A DNA stretch of 64,000 nt from Phytophthora colocasiae (lineage: Eukaryota; Oomycota; Peronosporomycetes; Peronosporales; Peronosporaceae), in NCBI GenBank assembly GCA_018806915.1, contig JAGKQI010000049.1:1426001-1490000 (forward strand). The letters are read 5' to 3'. The position numbers were made by a program, and so were the translations under genes. The notes below the pieces were generated by a model. The model did no database searches. It saw only the letters and a program-made list of their open reading frames with translations, and had not been told where the DNA came from. This document shows positions 34,094 through 43,907 of the stretch, piece by piece (position 1 is the first letter of the stretch; every line of letters begins with the position of its first letter).

Positions 34094-35086
34094 TGTCGGC
34101 TACTTCTCTTAAACGCCGCTGTAATCCAACTAGAGGGAGCGTGTGGGTCACACGAGCAGGAGCTAGAAGTCGTCTGTCACCAGTAAAACTAGGTGGACCA
34201 ACCGGTTGCTGAAATCCATCAGAGACAGCTTAGGGAGGGGACATTAGCAGCAACTACCAACCTCGGGTAGGTTGACAGCCTGTCCTCACGCTTGCCCGAA
34301 CATGTAACATGTAAATATACGTAAACTGAGACTCTCATAACACGTCTTCACCTTCCACGTTCCAGACTCAGTTCATACGGCCAAGACGCCATCAGTAGGC
34401 ACCGTAGCCACTCGGTCGCTAACCGAGATCCCAGCCCTCTACACAGACTCCTTCATGATTGCCACCTCAGAACCCTGTGCCTCACCTCACTAATGACTCG
34501 ATACGCCTCCGCCGACCAGTACGTCGCAGAACGAAGCCACGTACGAAACCTCTGAATGCTGTTGGGTGAAGCCGACCCTTGGTCGCAGTACTCCACGCGT
34601 CGTGTTTAGCTGCTTAACTCTTCTCAACCGAGCAGAATCGCAACTGGGAGGTGTGGCGGCTGACCGCGCACCCAGAGCTCCCCCTAGCTACCGTCGCCCC
34701 CTCTAGACTACACCTAAACTAACTATACTGGTCGCCACCGTCAGGATCTTCCTTCGGCGACGCTCTGCAAGCTTTCTCCGCCGTTCACTGCCTTCTATCT
34801 GCGTCGTTCGCCTTGGTTGTATACTTATCTCCATCGTAACTGCTCCGTGTCATCCCTCCTGTAGCGATCTTCTCGTGTAGCCGTCGTCCTGCAACTTCAA
34901 CGTCTCCGCCAATGTCTTGTGTCTGTAGTCCTGCTTTGTCACCGTCCTGCACTCCGTTGATCCCGATTGACTGATCATCTACTTCCAACTATCTTCGTCG
35001 TCACTGGTAAGGTCAATTGTCACTGCGGCGCGGGATTCTGCTGACATTGCTTGTGTTTCAGGTGCGTGAAGCACTACCTGTCCACA
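34094..35086 (-). repeat. 3' LTR (993 bp)
   Basis: Matches 39789-40781 over its full length. Differences are one C indel (near 34572), one T indel (near 34938) and two substitutions (near 35025 and 35070). Equal total length results from the two compensating indels. Confidence 0.95.
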
Positions 35087-36173
35087 CGCCATCCCCGCCA
35101 GATGGTCGTCCTCGACCTTTCCTTCGTCGATTAATCGCTCAAACCGTTGTGCTGTAAGCCATGCTGCCACCACTGGTCCTCCTGGCCGGTCTCGATACTC
35201 CACTCACTGTGCTGTGTTTCATATCGCCCTGCCTTGTTTCGAACTTTCCGCTGTCCTTGTTCACGAACACTGCCTCCTGTGGCTTCTGCCATGATGACCT
35301 TGACTGATGTTGGCCACCGTGACTGTCCTCGCCCTCGTAAAGCTTGTGCCGTGCCGTCTCTGCGTCGGAGTCCGTAGTTTCCAAGTCCACCGTTTCCAGT
35401 AGTCTGACCTTTAACGTTTCCTTCACGTGTTTCGTCTGGATCGCTTGCTGTTGTTCCGGTGCTGCTGCCAACGTCATGTGCTGTTTTCTTGGTCGTCGTA
35501 GCGCTTGGAACCCCGCGATCTGTAGTTGTATCCACCGTTTTGGCTGTTGACGTCGTCTGCTGGTCACGTAGTACTCCGTCGCGCTGCTCGCGCTTCCGGG
35601 CCTCTGTTGCTTCTCGCCGTTTCGTTTCCTGCCGTTCAGCTTCATCCGTTCTTGGTAGTTCACTATGTCTCGGTCGTGTCCGTCCACGCACCTGTGTGCC
35701 TGGTGTCGGTGATGTACCAGTCGTCTCGTGCGTTTCAGATAACTCTTGGTTCTGGCTGCTTCTCGTCGAGTGCCTGTACCTCTGTCGCCCGAGTTCGTGT
35801 TTGTCCCTTAGCTGAGGTTGTCGTGCCGGTGCCCCAGTTATTCTTGGCCCCATCGTCCCGGCAACGTCGCCACTGGTAACTCGCGTCCTCCACAGTAACA
35901 TCTGGGTCTGTGGTTACCACTTGCGTCACCGTACTCGTGCTGTTATCTTCGTTCATTCCCTGACCCGTGCTCGTTCGTGTCTGTGTCTCTGGTACAGTCG
36001 TAGGTCGCTGTCCTAGCTCATCAACGCCTTACGCAGGGTTCTGTCCTTCCGCACTACTGTCATGCCCGTAGATCAGCTCGTCTTCGGCGAGATCCTTCAG
36101 AATTTGCTCTGCCACCTGTTAGCTGACACTTTGGTCGTAGAACCAGTCTTCGCCAACCAGAAAGTCGCCTGTA
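35087..36173 (-). other. LTR-element interior downstream of protease, no polymerase
   Basis: This 1.1 kb stands where reverse transcriptase would be expected. Several overlapping minus-strand frames are open (35901-35131, 35687-35139, 35956-35735), all rich in Arg, Thr, Gln and Glu, which makes the true frame uncertain. Immediately after the protease frame another frame encodes VGSDTGDFLVGEDWFYDQ, the expected end of a retroviral-type protease. The frame from 35203 ends in VTIDLTSDDED, which resembles a SUMO-interaction motif, and includes a segment with a chromodomain-like look (VEYRDRPGG, AAWLTAQRF). Confidence 0.5.
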
Positions 36174-36515
36174 TCACTGCCAACTATAAGCGCGTCTACC
36201 ACCATGCGTTGTGCGTACTGCGTCCAAAAAGACGAACCTATAGACTCCGAGAACCCGTACAGCTACTCCACTGAAACCTTCCATGAAGTCGACTGGCGGT
36301 GGTACATGTAGGCGTGTACCTTTCTCCTTCCAACCTCGTCCGGCTACGCTGTACTGTGCACCCGTGTCGAGATTCACTGCCGTCGTCTTGCCCCTTATCG
36401 TCACGATCGCCGTCCGTAGTGAGTCCACTGCAGGTGCTTGAACCGCCCGTAGTTTTCCCGTTTTGCAGTGTCTCATCGTCCCACCGAGTACTGGGGCTGC
36501 TATACGTGCTGCCAC
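36174..36515 (-). CDS. LTR-element aspartic protease
   Basis: A 113-aa frame with the active-site motif VNLDTGAQYSVAG and downstream hydrophobic strands (RVLGVYRFVFLD). The C-terminal strand (DFLVGEDWF) is in the neighbouring frame, so the end is shifted by one base. It overlaps the preceding 396-aa frame by 16 bp, as often seen between gag and pol frames. It would process the gag product as a dimer. Confidence 0.75.
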   Translation of the reverse strand: MAARIAAPVLGGTMRHCKTGKLRAVQAPAVDSLRTAIVTIRGKTTAVNLDTGAQYSVAGRGWKEKGTRLHVPPPVDFMEGFSGVAVRVLGVYRFVFLDAVRTTHGGRRAYSWQ

Positions 36516-37690
36516 TCAGATATTCGTAAGACTTGTGCAGTAGCTGCTTCCATGGACCTCTTCAACACTCGAACAGCGCCTGAATCTTCATGACGAATGG
36601 TCGTAACGTCTTCCGCTGTCAATACTTCTGCTCGCCCTTGTGTCCGTTTGTGATCACTGTAACCGTAGTATATGCCTTCGGAGTACTGCAACTGCTCATC
36701 TCGTTGTCTAAGCTGCCGCCGTTCTTTTGCCTGAGCTTTTAACACTCGTTTCTGGTATCGTCGTCGTGACCGTGAGGCTTGTACCTGCGCATCTTGACCG
36801 AGCAACCGTGTAACTCGTCCAGTGTCCGTACTATCGATCGTAGTTCCGTTCGTGACGGCCGCCGTCTTATCAATGGCTTCTCTCACGATGTCTGTCGTCT
36901 CAGGGCTTGTATCCTTGGATCTCCGTAGTTTCGCTGCTTTTTGTCGCACCGACTTTTCTTGCTGCTGTAGATGTACCCGTTCCCAACGCCGTTCAGCTTC
37001 TGCCTGGGCGATGTCTCGCTGTCTTTGTCCCGCCTTCAACTGGAACACTAAGGAACGGGTGCTATCTGCGACCTCCATCTCTTCGATGATTGGTTTCTCC
37101 ATGGGCGTGGCTGGTGCGCCATCCCCAGTGAAAGACACCTTCGACATCCGTGTACGTTCAACCCTGACATCCTTTTTAGTCTCTTTGTCAATACTGTAGA
37201 CACAGCTCGCTGTCTGATAATTGTCTGTTGCCGCTGTAATCTCCAGAGGCTCAGTTTCACCTGTCGTCGCCGTCAACAGTTCTTCGGCCGTCTCTGGAGC
37301 TTCCAAGTCTGTAGTCAAGGCTGGTGACACCTCTTCTTGCAGCGTCGCCTCGCCATCCCCAGTCCTGAGTCCTCTGTCGTCTTCAAAGTGAAGGCGTCGT
37401 CGCTTACGTCGTTCCTGTTCATCGCTCTTCGCTGGGATATTCTCTACTGTGCCGATCGCTCTTTCCGTGCCGTCAGCTTCCAGGTTCCCATTCTGCTCCT
37501 TCGTAACGGTGTTATCGGCGCCGTTTGATGCCGCACCGTCTGTTCCTTCATCCTTACTGTCCGTCTCGGTCGCAAACACCACTGATCTTCTCGTGGGCGT
37601 CTTTGGCCGGTTCCTTCGTCTCCTTCTTCGTCTCTTCCGCCCAACTGTCGGAGTCTCGTCCTCCAGCTGCCGTTTTCTAGACGCCACCAT
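36500..37690 (-). CDS. LTR-element charged coiled-coil protein, 396 aa
   Basis: Intact frame. The N-terminus is strongly basic (KRRRRRRRNRPKT), like a nuclear-localisation or nucleic-acid-binding patch. The middle is acidic and Thr-rich. Residues about 215-350 form an Arg/Gln/Glu coiled coil (AQAEAERRWERVHLQQQEKS). No zinc knuckle is seen. It lies between gag and protease, so it may be the nucleocapsid-like part of a split gag polyprotein. I do not recognise the family. Confidence 0.6.
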   Translation of the reverse strand: MVASRKRQLEDETPTVGRKRRRRRRRNRPKTPTRRSVVFATETDSKDEGTDGAASNGADNTVTKEQNGNLEADGTERAIGTVENIPAKSDEQERRKRRRLHFEDDRGLRTGDGEATLQEEVSPALTTDLEAPETAEELLTATTGETEPLEITAATDNYQTASCVYSIDKETKKDVRVERTRMSKVSFTGDGAPATPMEKPIIEEMEVADSTRSLVFQLKAGQRQRDIAQAEAERRWERVHLQQQEKSVRQKAAKLRRSKDTSPETTDIVREAIDKTAAVTNGTTIDSTDTGRVTRLLGQDAQVQASRSRRRYQKRVLKAQAKERRQLRQRDEQLQYSEGIYYGYSDHKRTQGRAEVLTAEDVTTIRHEDSGAVRVLKRSMEAATAQVLRISEWQHV

Positions 37691-37858
37691 TGAATCCTGC
37701 TGTACAGTGCCTTCCGTCTTCTGTTCTGATACCAGCCACCCTCGTCTTGGTTCGTCCGTGCCTCTCGCTCCCCGTTCTTGCCGTGCGTGATGTTGGGCCG
37801 GGGCCCCTACATCCGCCCGTCGTTTCCCGAGTTACTGTTCGCATCCTGGTTTCCACCC

Positions 37859-39208
37859 TCACTGCTCTGAGTTACTACCGGGCTGCTCTCTTCCATCTGA
37901 ACGTTGGTGCTGAGGAGTCTGTTGCCGAGTCGACGTCTGTTTTGTCGATGCCGTGTTAGCTGCTGTACCCGTTGCTGTCGTCGCTGTCGCTTCTGTAACT
38001 AGCCGGTACCCTGCAGGAATCACCATGTTCCACGGACTGCCTGCTTGAAGCGTAGCACCTCCAGCTGGGAGCACTAATCTTCCTTCAACGTCGTACCTCG
38101 GAGGAAGGCCACTTGCCAAACCCACATCATCGTAGCCAGACACGACAGATCCCAAGTTTCCACCGCCTGAGAACTGCTGTGGTCTGAGTAATTCGGGAGT
38201 CGACATCGCTGGGGTAGCGTTGCTCGTCGTTGCTCGCTCGTCGTGCGCGCGTATGGCCGTCGCCAAGTCCACCCCGTAGCCTTCACCGTATTCGCCGACC
38301 TGGTCCACGGCGGAGTTCACTGCTTCGTTGAGCGTCGCTGGGCGATGCCCACGTACCAAGGTTGCACACCACGCGTTGCCCATGCCAGACAGGAACGAAT
38401 CCACCAACCATTCTTCGTCGACCGGGTTACTTGACGCGATTTCTCGAAGCTTCTGTGCGTACTCGACCAAGGATTCACCTCGCTGCTGTCGTCGCTGACG
38501 GAGCCTCGCAACCACCTCCGGGTTCGAACGTTTGACCATATACCGGTCCCTCATCATCTTACTTAGATTGCCGAATGTCTGGTCTTCTCGCCGGCTAAAC
38601 GCGTCCTCCACAGTGTCGTACCACATGAGCGCCTCACCCTCAAGACTTGCAACCATCTCGATGAAGACCTCATGCTCCCGCCAGTCTGTTCTCAGGATCG
38701 CTGTCTGACGCCGAAGCTCATTCTTAACTGCTTTCAACCACGCTTTCACAGTGACTTTCGGTTCTCCTAGTCCCTTGAACTTTGGTAGTCTCAACTTCTT
38801 CTCTCGACTTGGTGGAGCCTGGTAAACCCACGTCGGTGCTGGTGGAACTGCAAATACCTGTGGAGGAGCTTGTGCAGGGGGTGTTGGTGGCACTGGTGGT
38901 ACCGCCGCTGCTAGTGCTTCGGGAACACCCACTCCTGCTCCGCCGTCTCCCATAGGCACTGGTGCTGCTTGTCCCAGTCCATCGTCGTCTCCGCCGTCGT
39001 TACCTTGCCCTCCGTCGTCGTTACCACCGCCGTTACCATTGCCTCCAGGGTTGTCTGCTATCCCGGGTGCCGGTACGACTGGTGCTACTGGTGCTTGTTG
39101 TCCTCCTCCCGATCCCGGTATGTTGACCATCGAAGCGACGCCACTGTTTCCGCCGCTAACTCGAGGAGTATGACCCGCCGTTGCCCGTACGTTTGCTGTT
39201 TCCGGCAT
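37859..39208 (-). CDS. LTR-element Gag, 449 aa
   Basis: Residues about 1-125 are Gly/Pro/Ala/Asp-rich and probably disordered. Residues about 140-325 fit the Ty3/Gypsy gag (retrotrans_gag) fold: LRLPKFKGLGEPKVTVKAWL, LEGEALMWYDTV, and GESLVEYAQKLREIA followed by WLVDSFLSGM. The tail is Thr/Ala/Gln-rich. It would form the particle that packages element RNA. The intact frame and near-identical LTRs agree with recent activity. Confidence 0.88.
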   Translation of the reverse strand: MPETANVRATAGHTPRVSGGNSGVASMVNIPGSGGGQQAPVAPVVPAPGIADNPGGNGNGGGNDDGGQGNDGGDDDGLGQAAPVPMGDGGAGVGVPEALAAAVPPVPPTPPAQAPPQVFAVPPAPTWVYQAPPSREKKLRLPKFKGLGEPKVTVKAWLKAVKNELRRQTAILRTDWREHEVFIEMVASLEGEALMWYDTVEDAFSRREDQTFGNLSKMMRDRYMVKRSNPEVVARLRQRRQQRGESLVEYAQKLREIASSNPVDEEWLVDSFLSGMGNAWCATLVRGHRPATLNEAVNSAVDQVGEYGEGYGVDLATAIRAHDERATTSNATPAMSTPELLRPQQFSGGGNLGSVVSGYDDVGLASGLPPRYDVEGRLVLPAGGATLQAGSPWNMVIPAGYRLVTEATATTATGTAANTASTKQTSTRQQTPQHQRSDGREQPGSNSEQ

Positions 39209-39788
39209 TGAACTTCCACTAATGCTGTGCAGGACCGCCTGTGGAACTTGTTTTCCCCTCCTTGGCTAATCCTGGGCCCGCTGCTACATGTGCCGCTTCC
39301 GCTACCGCGTCGTGAAACGAGGCTCGCCGTTCAGCCCGTTCATCTCTGGCAGCACTAGCCGATCGTCGACCATACTTTCCTTTCACTTTCAGTATCCGTG
39401 CCTTCCTTATCTGTGTCTTTCGTATCCGTGTCTGTAACTTCCTTGTTCGTGACTTCCGTATCCGTGTCCGTAACTTCCTGTAATACAAAACCCAGTCTCA
39501 TGTTCAGTATCTGTATCTTACTAACCCCTCAGTAACAGTATCTGTGGCTCATGCTGTGCGGAATCTCTGTAGATGGCCTTCTTGCCCTGTGTCTGTAGTA
39601 GGCCCGTATTGCCTAACGTCTGTGCTTCCTTACTTCCGTACGCCTACAGGATAGGCCAGTACACCTAGTGCCAGTATTGCACCACTCCCAGTACAGAGTG
39701 TCCTGCCATGGTCCTTGCCCACTGTGACTAGGCTCGCAAAGTCCACCTTATTGCAAACTTGCCCAGAAAGCCACTGTAATGACCACCA

Positions 39789-40781
39789 TGTCGGCTACTT
39801 CTCTTAAACGCCGCTGTAATCCAACTAGAGGGAGCGTGTGGGTCACACGAGCAGGAGCTAGAAGTCGTCTGTCACCAGTAAAACTAGGTGGACCAACCGG
39901 TTGCTGAAATCCATCAGAGACAGCTTAGGGAGGGGACATTAGCAGCAACTACCAACCTCGGGTAGGTTGACAGCCTGTCCTCACGCTTGCCCGAACATGT
40001 AACATGTAAATATACGTAAACTGAGACTCTCATAACACGTCTTCACCTTCCACGTTCCAGACTCAGTTCATACGGCCAAGACGCCATCAGTAGGCACCGT
40101 AGCCACTCGGTCGCTAACCGAGATCCCAGCCCTCTACACAGACTCCTTCATGATTGCCACCTCAGAACCCTGTGCCTCACCTCACTAATGACTCGATACG
40201 CCTCCGCCGACCAGTACGTCGCAGAACGAAGCCACGTACGAAACCTCTGAATGCTGTTGGGTGAAGCCGACCCCTTGGTCGCAGTACTCCACGCGTCGTG
40301 TTTAGCTGCTTAACTCTTCTCAACCGAGCAGAATCGCAACTGGGAGGTGTGGCGGCTGACCGCGCACCCAGAGCTCCCCCTAGCTACCGTCGCCCCCTCT
40401 AGACTACACCTAAACTAACTATACTGGTCGCCACCGTCAGGATCTTCCTTCGGCGACGCTCTGCAAGCTTTCTCCGCCGTTCACTGCCTTCTATCTGCGT
40501 CGTTCGCCTTGGTTGTATACTTATCTCCATCGTAACTGCTCCGTGTCATCCCTCCTGTAGCGATCTTCTCGTGTAGCCGTCGTCCTGCAACTTCAACGTC
40601 TCCGCCAATGTCTTGTGTCTGTAGTCCTGCTTGTCACCGTCCTGCACTCCGTTGATCCCGATTGACTGATCATCTACTTCCAACTATCTTCGTCGTCACT
40701 GGTAAGGTCAATTGTCACTGTGGCGCGGGATTCTGCTGACATTGCTTGTGTTTCAGGTGCGTGGAGCACTACCTGTCCACA
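39789..40781 (-). repeat. 5' LTR (993 bp)
   Basis: Upstream LTR of the minus-strand element; it would drive transcription toward lower coordinates. Outer end at 40781, primer-binding site adjoining at 39788. Nearly identical to 34094-35086. Confidence 0.95.
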
Positions 40782-41440
40782 ACACCATATCCAGAAAAAT
40801 CGCTGACAACAGGGGGAAACGGATCTTGCAGCCTATGACCAATGTGTTTCGCTGGATGTTTCAACATCTTCGTGAGCCTTATCATGTGAATGTATGCCGG
40901 GTGCTTGTGCGTGCTGCACAACAGGCTTCGAGCCGAATTAGCGGTGGCTCTGCAAGAAGACCTGTTATTGAGTACGTTGTTGCCAAGTTGGAGAGCTGGA
41001 GACCAACTCAATCGCTAATTATTTTGTTTTCGTAGATTGTTGGACAGGATGTAGGAGTGCGTCAAGGAACTGAAAAATATCGTCGGAAAAAACAGCCAGT
41101 GGAAACCTCAACACTCAGAGGATTTGTTGAGATCGATAGCAAAGTGGAACATCAATGACCCGCCATTAACATAGGTAGATACGTTCCCTCTTGTTTATCC
41201 CGAGAAAACCGCACAGTTCATCTCTTTCTTGTAAGAAGGAAAACACAAATAATCCTGGAAGAGCTTAGTACTTCGAAGTACGTACATGTACAACCCAATG
41301 GGGATTAACTGGTCATTTGTTCATGTCTTCTTCGCCAACTTGGAGACGCACTGCAACCAGACAAACGTCCTAGTTATTTTCTACTACTATTTGTGCTCTA
41401 CATGTATTGGAAGATGAAAGTTCTATTCTATGGAACTGCT

Positions 41441-43272
41441 TCAAACTTTAATCGACTGCGCCTGCTCTCCTGACTGCACAGATGAACTCCCAGCGGGGTA
41501 CAAACTCTCGTCATAGACTCCATCGTACGCGTCATCAGTGACTAGGTACCCATTTAGGTATTCCGTCGTAATGGTCATGTTGAACGCGGGCATCTTCTTC
41601 ACGCACGATTTATCCATCTTCTTGAGGTTTCCACCATTCTTGATGTACGAAACCAGCAATTCCAATCCGCAGATAGGACTCTCGGGGTCGCCGGGAATCA
41701 ATGGCGTCGACAGGATCGTTCCATGGGTGGCGTGTTCGAACGTGACGAGTTCCTTGTTGTCGCCTTGAAGAGCATCCAGCAGGAACTCTGCGTACTTGTG
41801 TGTTGTTTGTCCATCAAGTTTGCTACTGAGCAGTAGCACGCTGGCCTGAGTGGGGATAACTGCGCTTTTGTTCCAGTATTCATCGCGGTCGTAGATGATG
41901 GGATTGGCGTCGTATTTACTCGTCTGGAATTGCTCGCAGGTCTTGGATTTCTCCTTGGAGTAGGCGCAGTATAGCTCTGTGTTAGCGTAGATACCCGTGT
42001 CAGAAATCAATACGTCGGTAAACTTCTTTTTGATCGAAGCCACCGATGGCGACGGCATTTCCACATCTCAGACAAAATAATGACATTGAAGAGTAGCAGC
42101 GACTGGTAAGTCTCGTCCTCGACTTTAGCGTTCTTGGACTCCTGTAAAACTTGGACGACACGATTCAAAACGTCCAGGTCTTTCTCCGCACAACGATTCA
42201 AGCGATACACAACTGGTGGAATAAGCTTTCGCATCTCGGAGTCGGACAACATCGTTCCTAACGTACGGCGGAGGGCAAATGACGCTGGTTCAGCTTCGGT
42301 TGCGTTGATGGTATCAGTACCGGTAACCGTGTTGTTGTATAGCGAATTGGTGATCACTGAACAAGGCGACTCTGGGTCTTTGTCAAACTTAGCGATCAGG
42401 TGTTTAATTGTCCCGGCCAGCCCTTTCTTCTTGAACCGGGCAGCAATCTCCTCCTCTTTTTGGCTCATAGCCAAAAATCTATCGGCGACTTCGCCAACGT
42501 CCGTGTCCCAGTTGGAATAGTACGGGAACTCAGTTGTTCGCGCACCCATCGACGCAGCAATGCCGTCTAGAACGTAACCGGTGACTTCGGGCGGGTCCAA
42601 GTGCATCAAACGTTCTCCCAACATGGTACCATAGCTCCAGCCGAACACAATAAAATCTTCTCCATTGGTATGTTCGCCCATGAAACTGGCCACATCCTTG
42701 GCAGCACTAGTCGTTGAAAACGAGGCCATGTCTCCATACTTGGAATTCAGCTCTTCTGCACATTTACCAACGTTTTGTGCCTCGACATCACTACCCCAAA
42801 GAGAAGAATTAAGTTTTGTGGCCGCCGAACAGGATAGTCTCGTACTACGCCCAGTGCCGCGGTGGTCCATGAGGTACATATTAAACGAACCCCCCAACTT
42901 CGTCTGAAGATCAACCGCTGTCGGCTCCATTGGAACGGAGGAAATACCCGGTCCTCCCTGGAGAAACCAGACATTCCGAGTAGTCTTTGGGTTGCCGACA
43001 GTTGCTGGGTAGCGTTTCACGAAGACTTCAATGGCGGAATCGACTCCTTCTGGGGTCTCGCAAAGGCCTGGGTAGCACAGCGGCGCATTGTAGATAGCAC
43101 ACTCTGCGTCTTCACTTGAGCTTCCACTACCACTACTAGCGGGAGTTTGAGACGTGACGGTGAACTGGGGACAGGGTTTCCATTGAATGGATTGAATGGA
43201 TGTCTTGCTTGGCTTGGCGGAGATTGGTGATACGGCTATGGTTGCCAGAAGTACGGCATAGAAGAACCGCAT
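41441..43272 (-). pseudogene. Secreted S33/TAP-type alpha/beta hydrolase (serine protease), copy 2, one frameshift
   Basis: Inverted duplicate of 12312-14136. The signal peptide, LQGGPGISS, GWSYGT, SKLDGQ and HATHGT are all conserved. The frame stays open where copy 1 breaks (here DVGEVADRF). It breaks instead at about 42061, where a run of three G (coding strand) in copy 1 is two, so the reading from 43272 ends at 42007. A second frame (42064-41441) carries the C-terminal third with the Asp and His of the triad. Other differences include a 6-bp insertion (Ile-Gln repeat after the signal peptide). Both copies therefore carry a single, different lesion. Confidence 0.85.
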
Positions 43273-43412
43273 CCTGCAGAAGGTTCTTAGCTTGACGTCG
43301 CTTGAAGCTGGCGAGTTTGGGAATGTGAATGGATTGAGCGGAGCAGCTCATCCATTACAACGCTCGAGCTCCGTACATGTATGGCAACTACGGTCGATGA
43401 GACACCATAAGT

Positions 43413-43485
43413 TATGGAAAACAACTTACACTTGGTGTCTGTGTTATGGCATAACACAGACACCAAGTGTAAGTTGTTTTCCATA
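43413..43485. repeat. 73-nt near-perfect palindrome in the copy 2 promoter
   Basis: A 36-bp arm (43413-43448) and its exact reverse complement (43450-43485) are separated by one base. Arm 1 of the duplication has only a single, diverged version of this sequence (around 12080-12115). The palindrome therefore arose after the duplication, about 140 bp upstream of the copy 2 start codon. It could extrude as a cruciform or form an RNA hairpin. Confidence 0.93.
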
Positions 43486-43545
43486 CCCCATGTAGGCAAA
43501 GCCTAGGATAGATCCTAAGATTCAGGGGATCCAGAGATGGACGTT

Positions 43546-43907
43546 CATTCTATTCTACAAAAATGCGTATTCGCTGTGGGCCGGTATGTGCGCTGATTTC
43601 TTTACCGTAAAATGCGGATGGAGTGAGACAGATTTTATTGTAGGATAAGCAATTATTTTCCAAACACAGGAAGACCCCTTTCCTAACCCTTTCGAATTCG
43701 AGACGGAACTCACCAATCAAATCTGGCCAAAGTTTGTTTTGACCAATCACAGGCCATCCATAAAAATTCCTAAGGTGTTCCCAATTATCTTGGGAAAATC
43801 TGCGCATTACCCAATAATGGTACATACAAATATCAAGTCAAAATGTGCATTATTAGAATAACTACGACTCTCCCAAATTCACCCCACGCCCCCCGCCATT
43901 CAAAAAG
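43546..43907. other. Intergenic region upstream of the Crypton gene
   Basis: AT-rich, no supported gene. It separates the outer edge of arm 2 from the Crypton start and may include the left end of the Crypton element, which has no terminal inverted repeats to mark it. Confidence 0.5.

Larger units (their letters stand above)
34094..40781 (-). mobile_element. Young non-autonomous LTR retrotransposon (gag and protease only)
   Basis: Flanked by 993-bp LTRs that differ at only four positions. ACAC occurs immediately outside both ends (34090-34093 and 40782-40785) as a 4-bp target duplication. On the minus strand each LTR begins TG and ends CA. Directly after the 5' LTR comes TGGTGGTCATTACAG, a plausible tRNA primer-binding site. 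Directly before the 3' LTR comes GGCGGGGATGGCG, a polypurine tract. The 4.7-kb interior encodes gag, a charged protein and an aspartic protease. No reverse transcriptase, RNase H or integrase motif is present, so it must be mobilised in trans. Confidence 0.93.
33867..41035 (+). pseudogene. 158-codon open frame split by the LTR element
   Basis: The frame from 33867 runs to 34093, where the LTR element begins. If the element and one ACAC target copy are removed, the same frame resumes at 40786 and continues to a TAG at 41033-41035. The joined length is an exact multiple of three. The product would be helical and Arg-rich (RKIADNRGKRILQ, VRAAQQASSRI) with no domain I recognise. Its place in arm 2 suggests it is part of gene X. 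A disrupted gene is the simplest reading, but the frame could be open by chance. Confidence 0.5.
33621..43545 (-). repeat. Inverted segmental duplication, arm 2 (contains a nested LTR element)
   Basis: This is arm 1 in reverse order and orientation: gene X remnants (33621-34093 and 40786-41125), then the protease 3' flank, the protease and its promoter (41125-43545). A 6.7-kb LTR element separates the two gene X parts. The shared inner edge is AACGCAATACCTCC (33622 on the plus strand, 23757 on the minus strand). Within gene X one block is itself flipped: 33744-33860 matches 23379-23495 in direct orientation, whereas 33621-33743 matches 23757-23570 in reverse. Confidence 0.8.

Noticed and set aside
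35131..35901. 256-aa frame as a defined LTR-element protein
   Set aside because: Three frames are open over the same stretch and composition is biased; none has a recognised motif, so the coding frame cannot be chosen.
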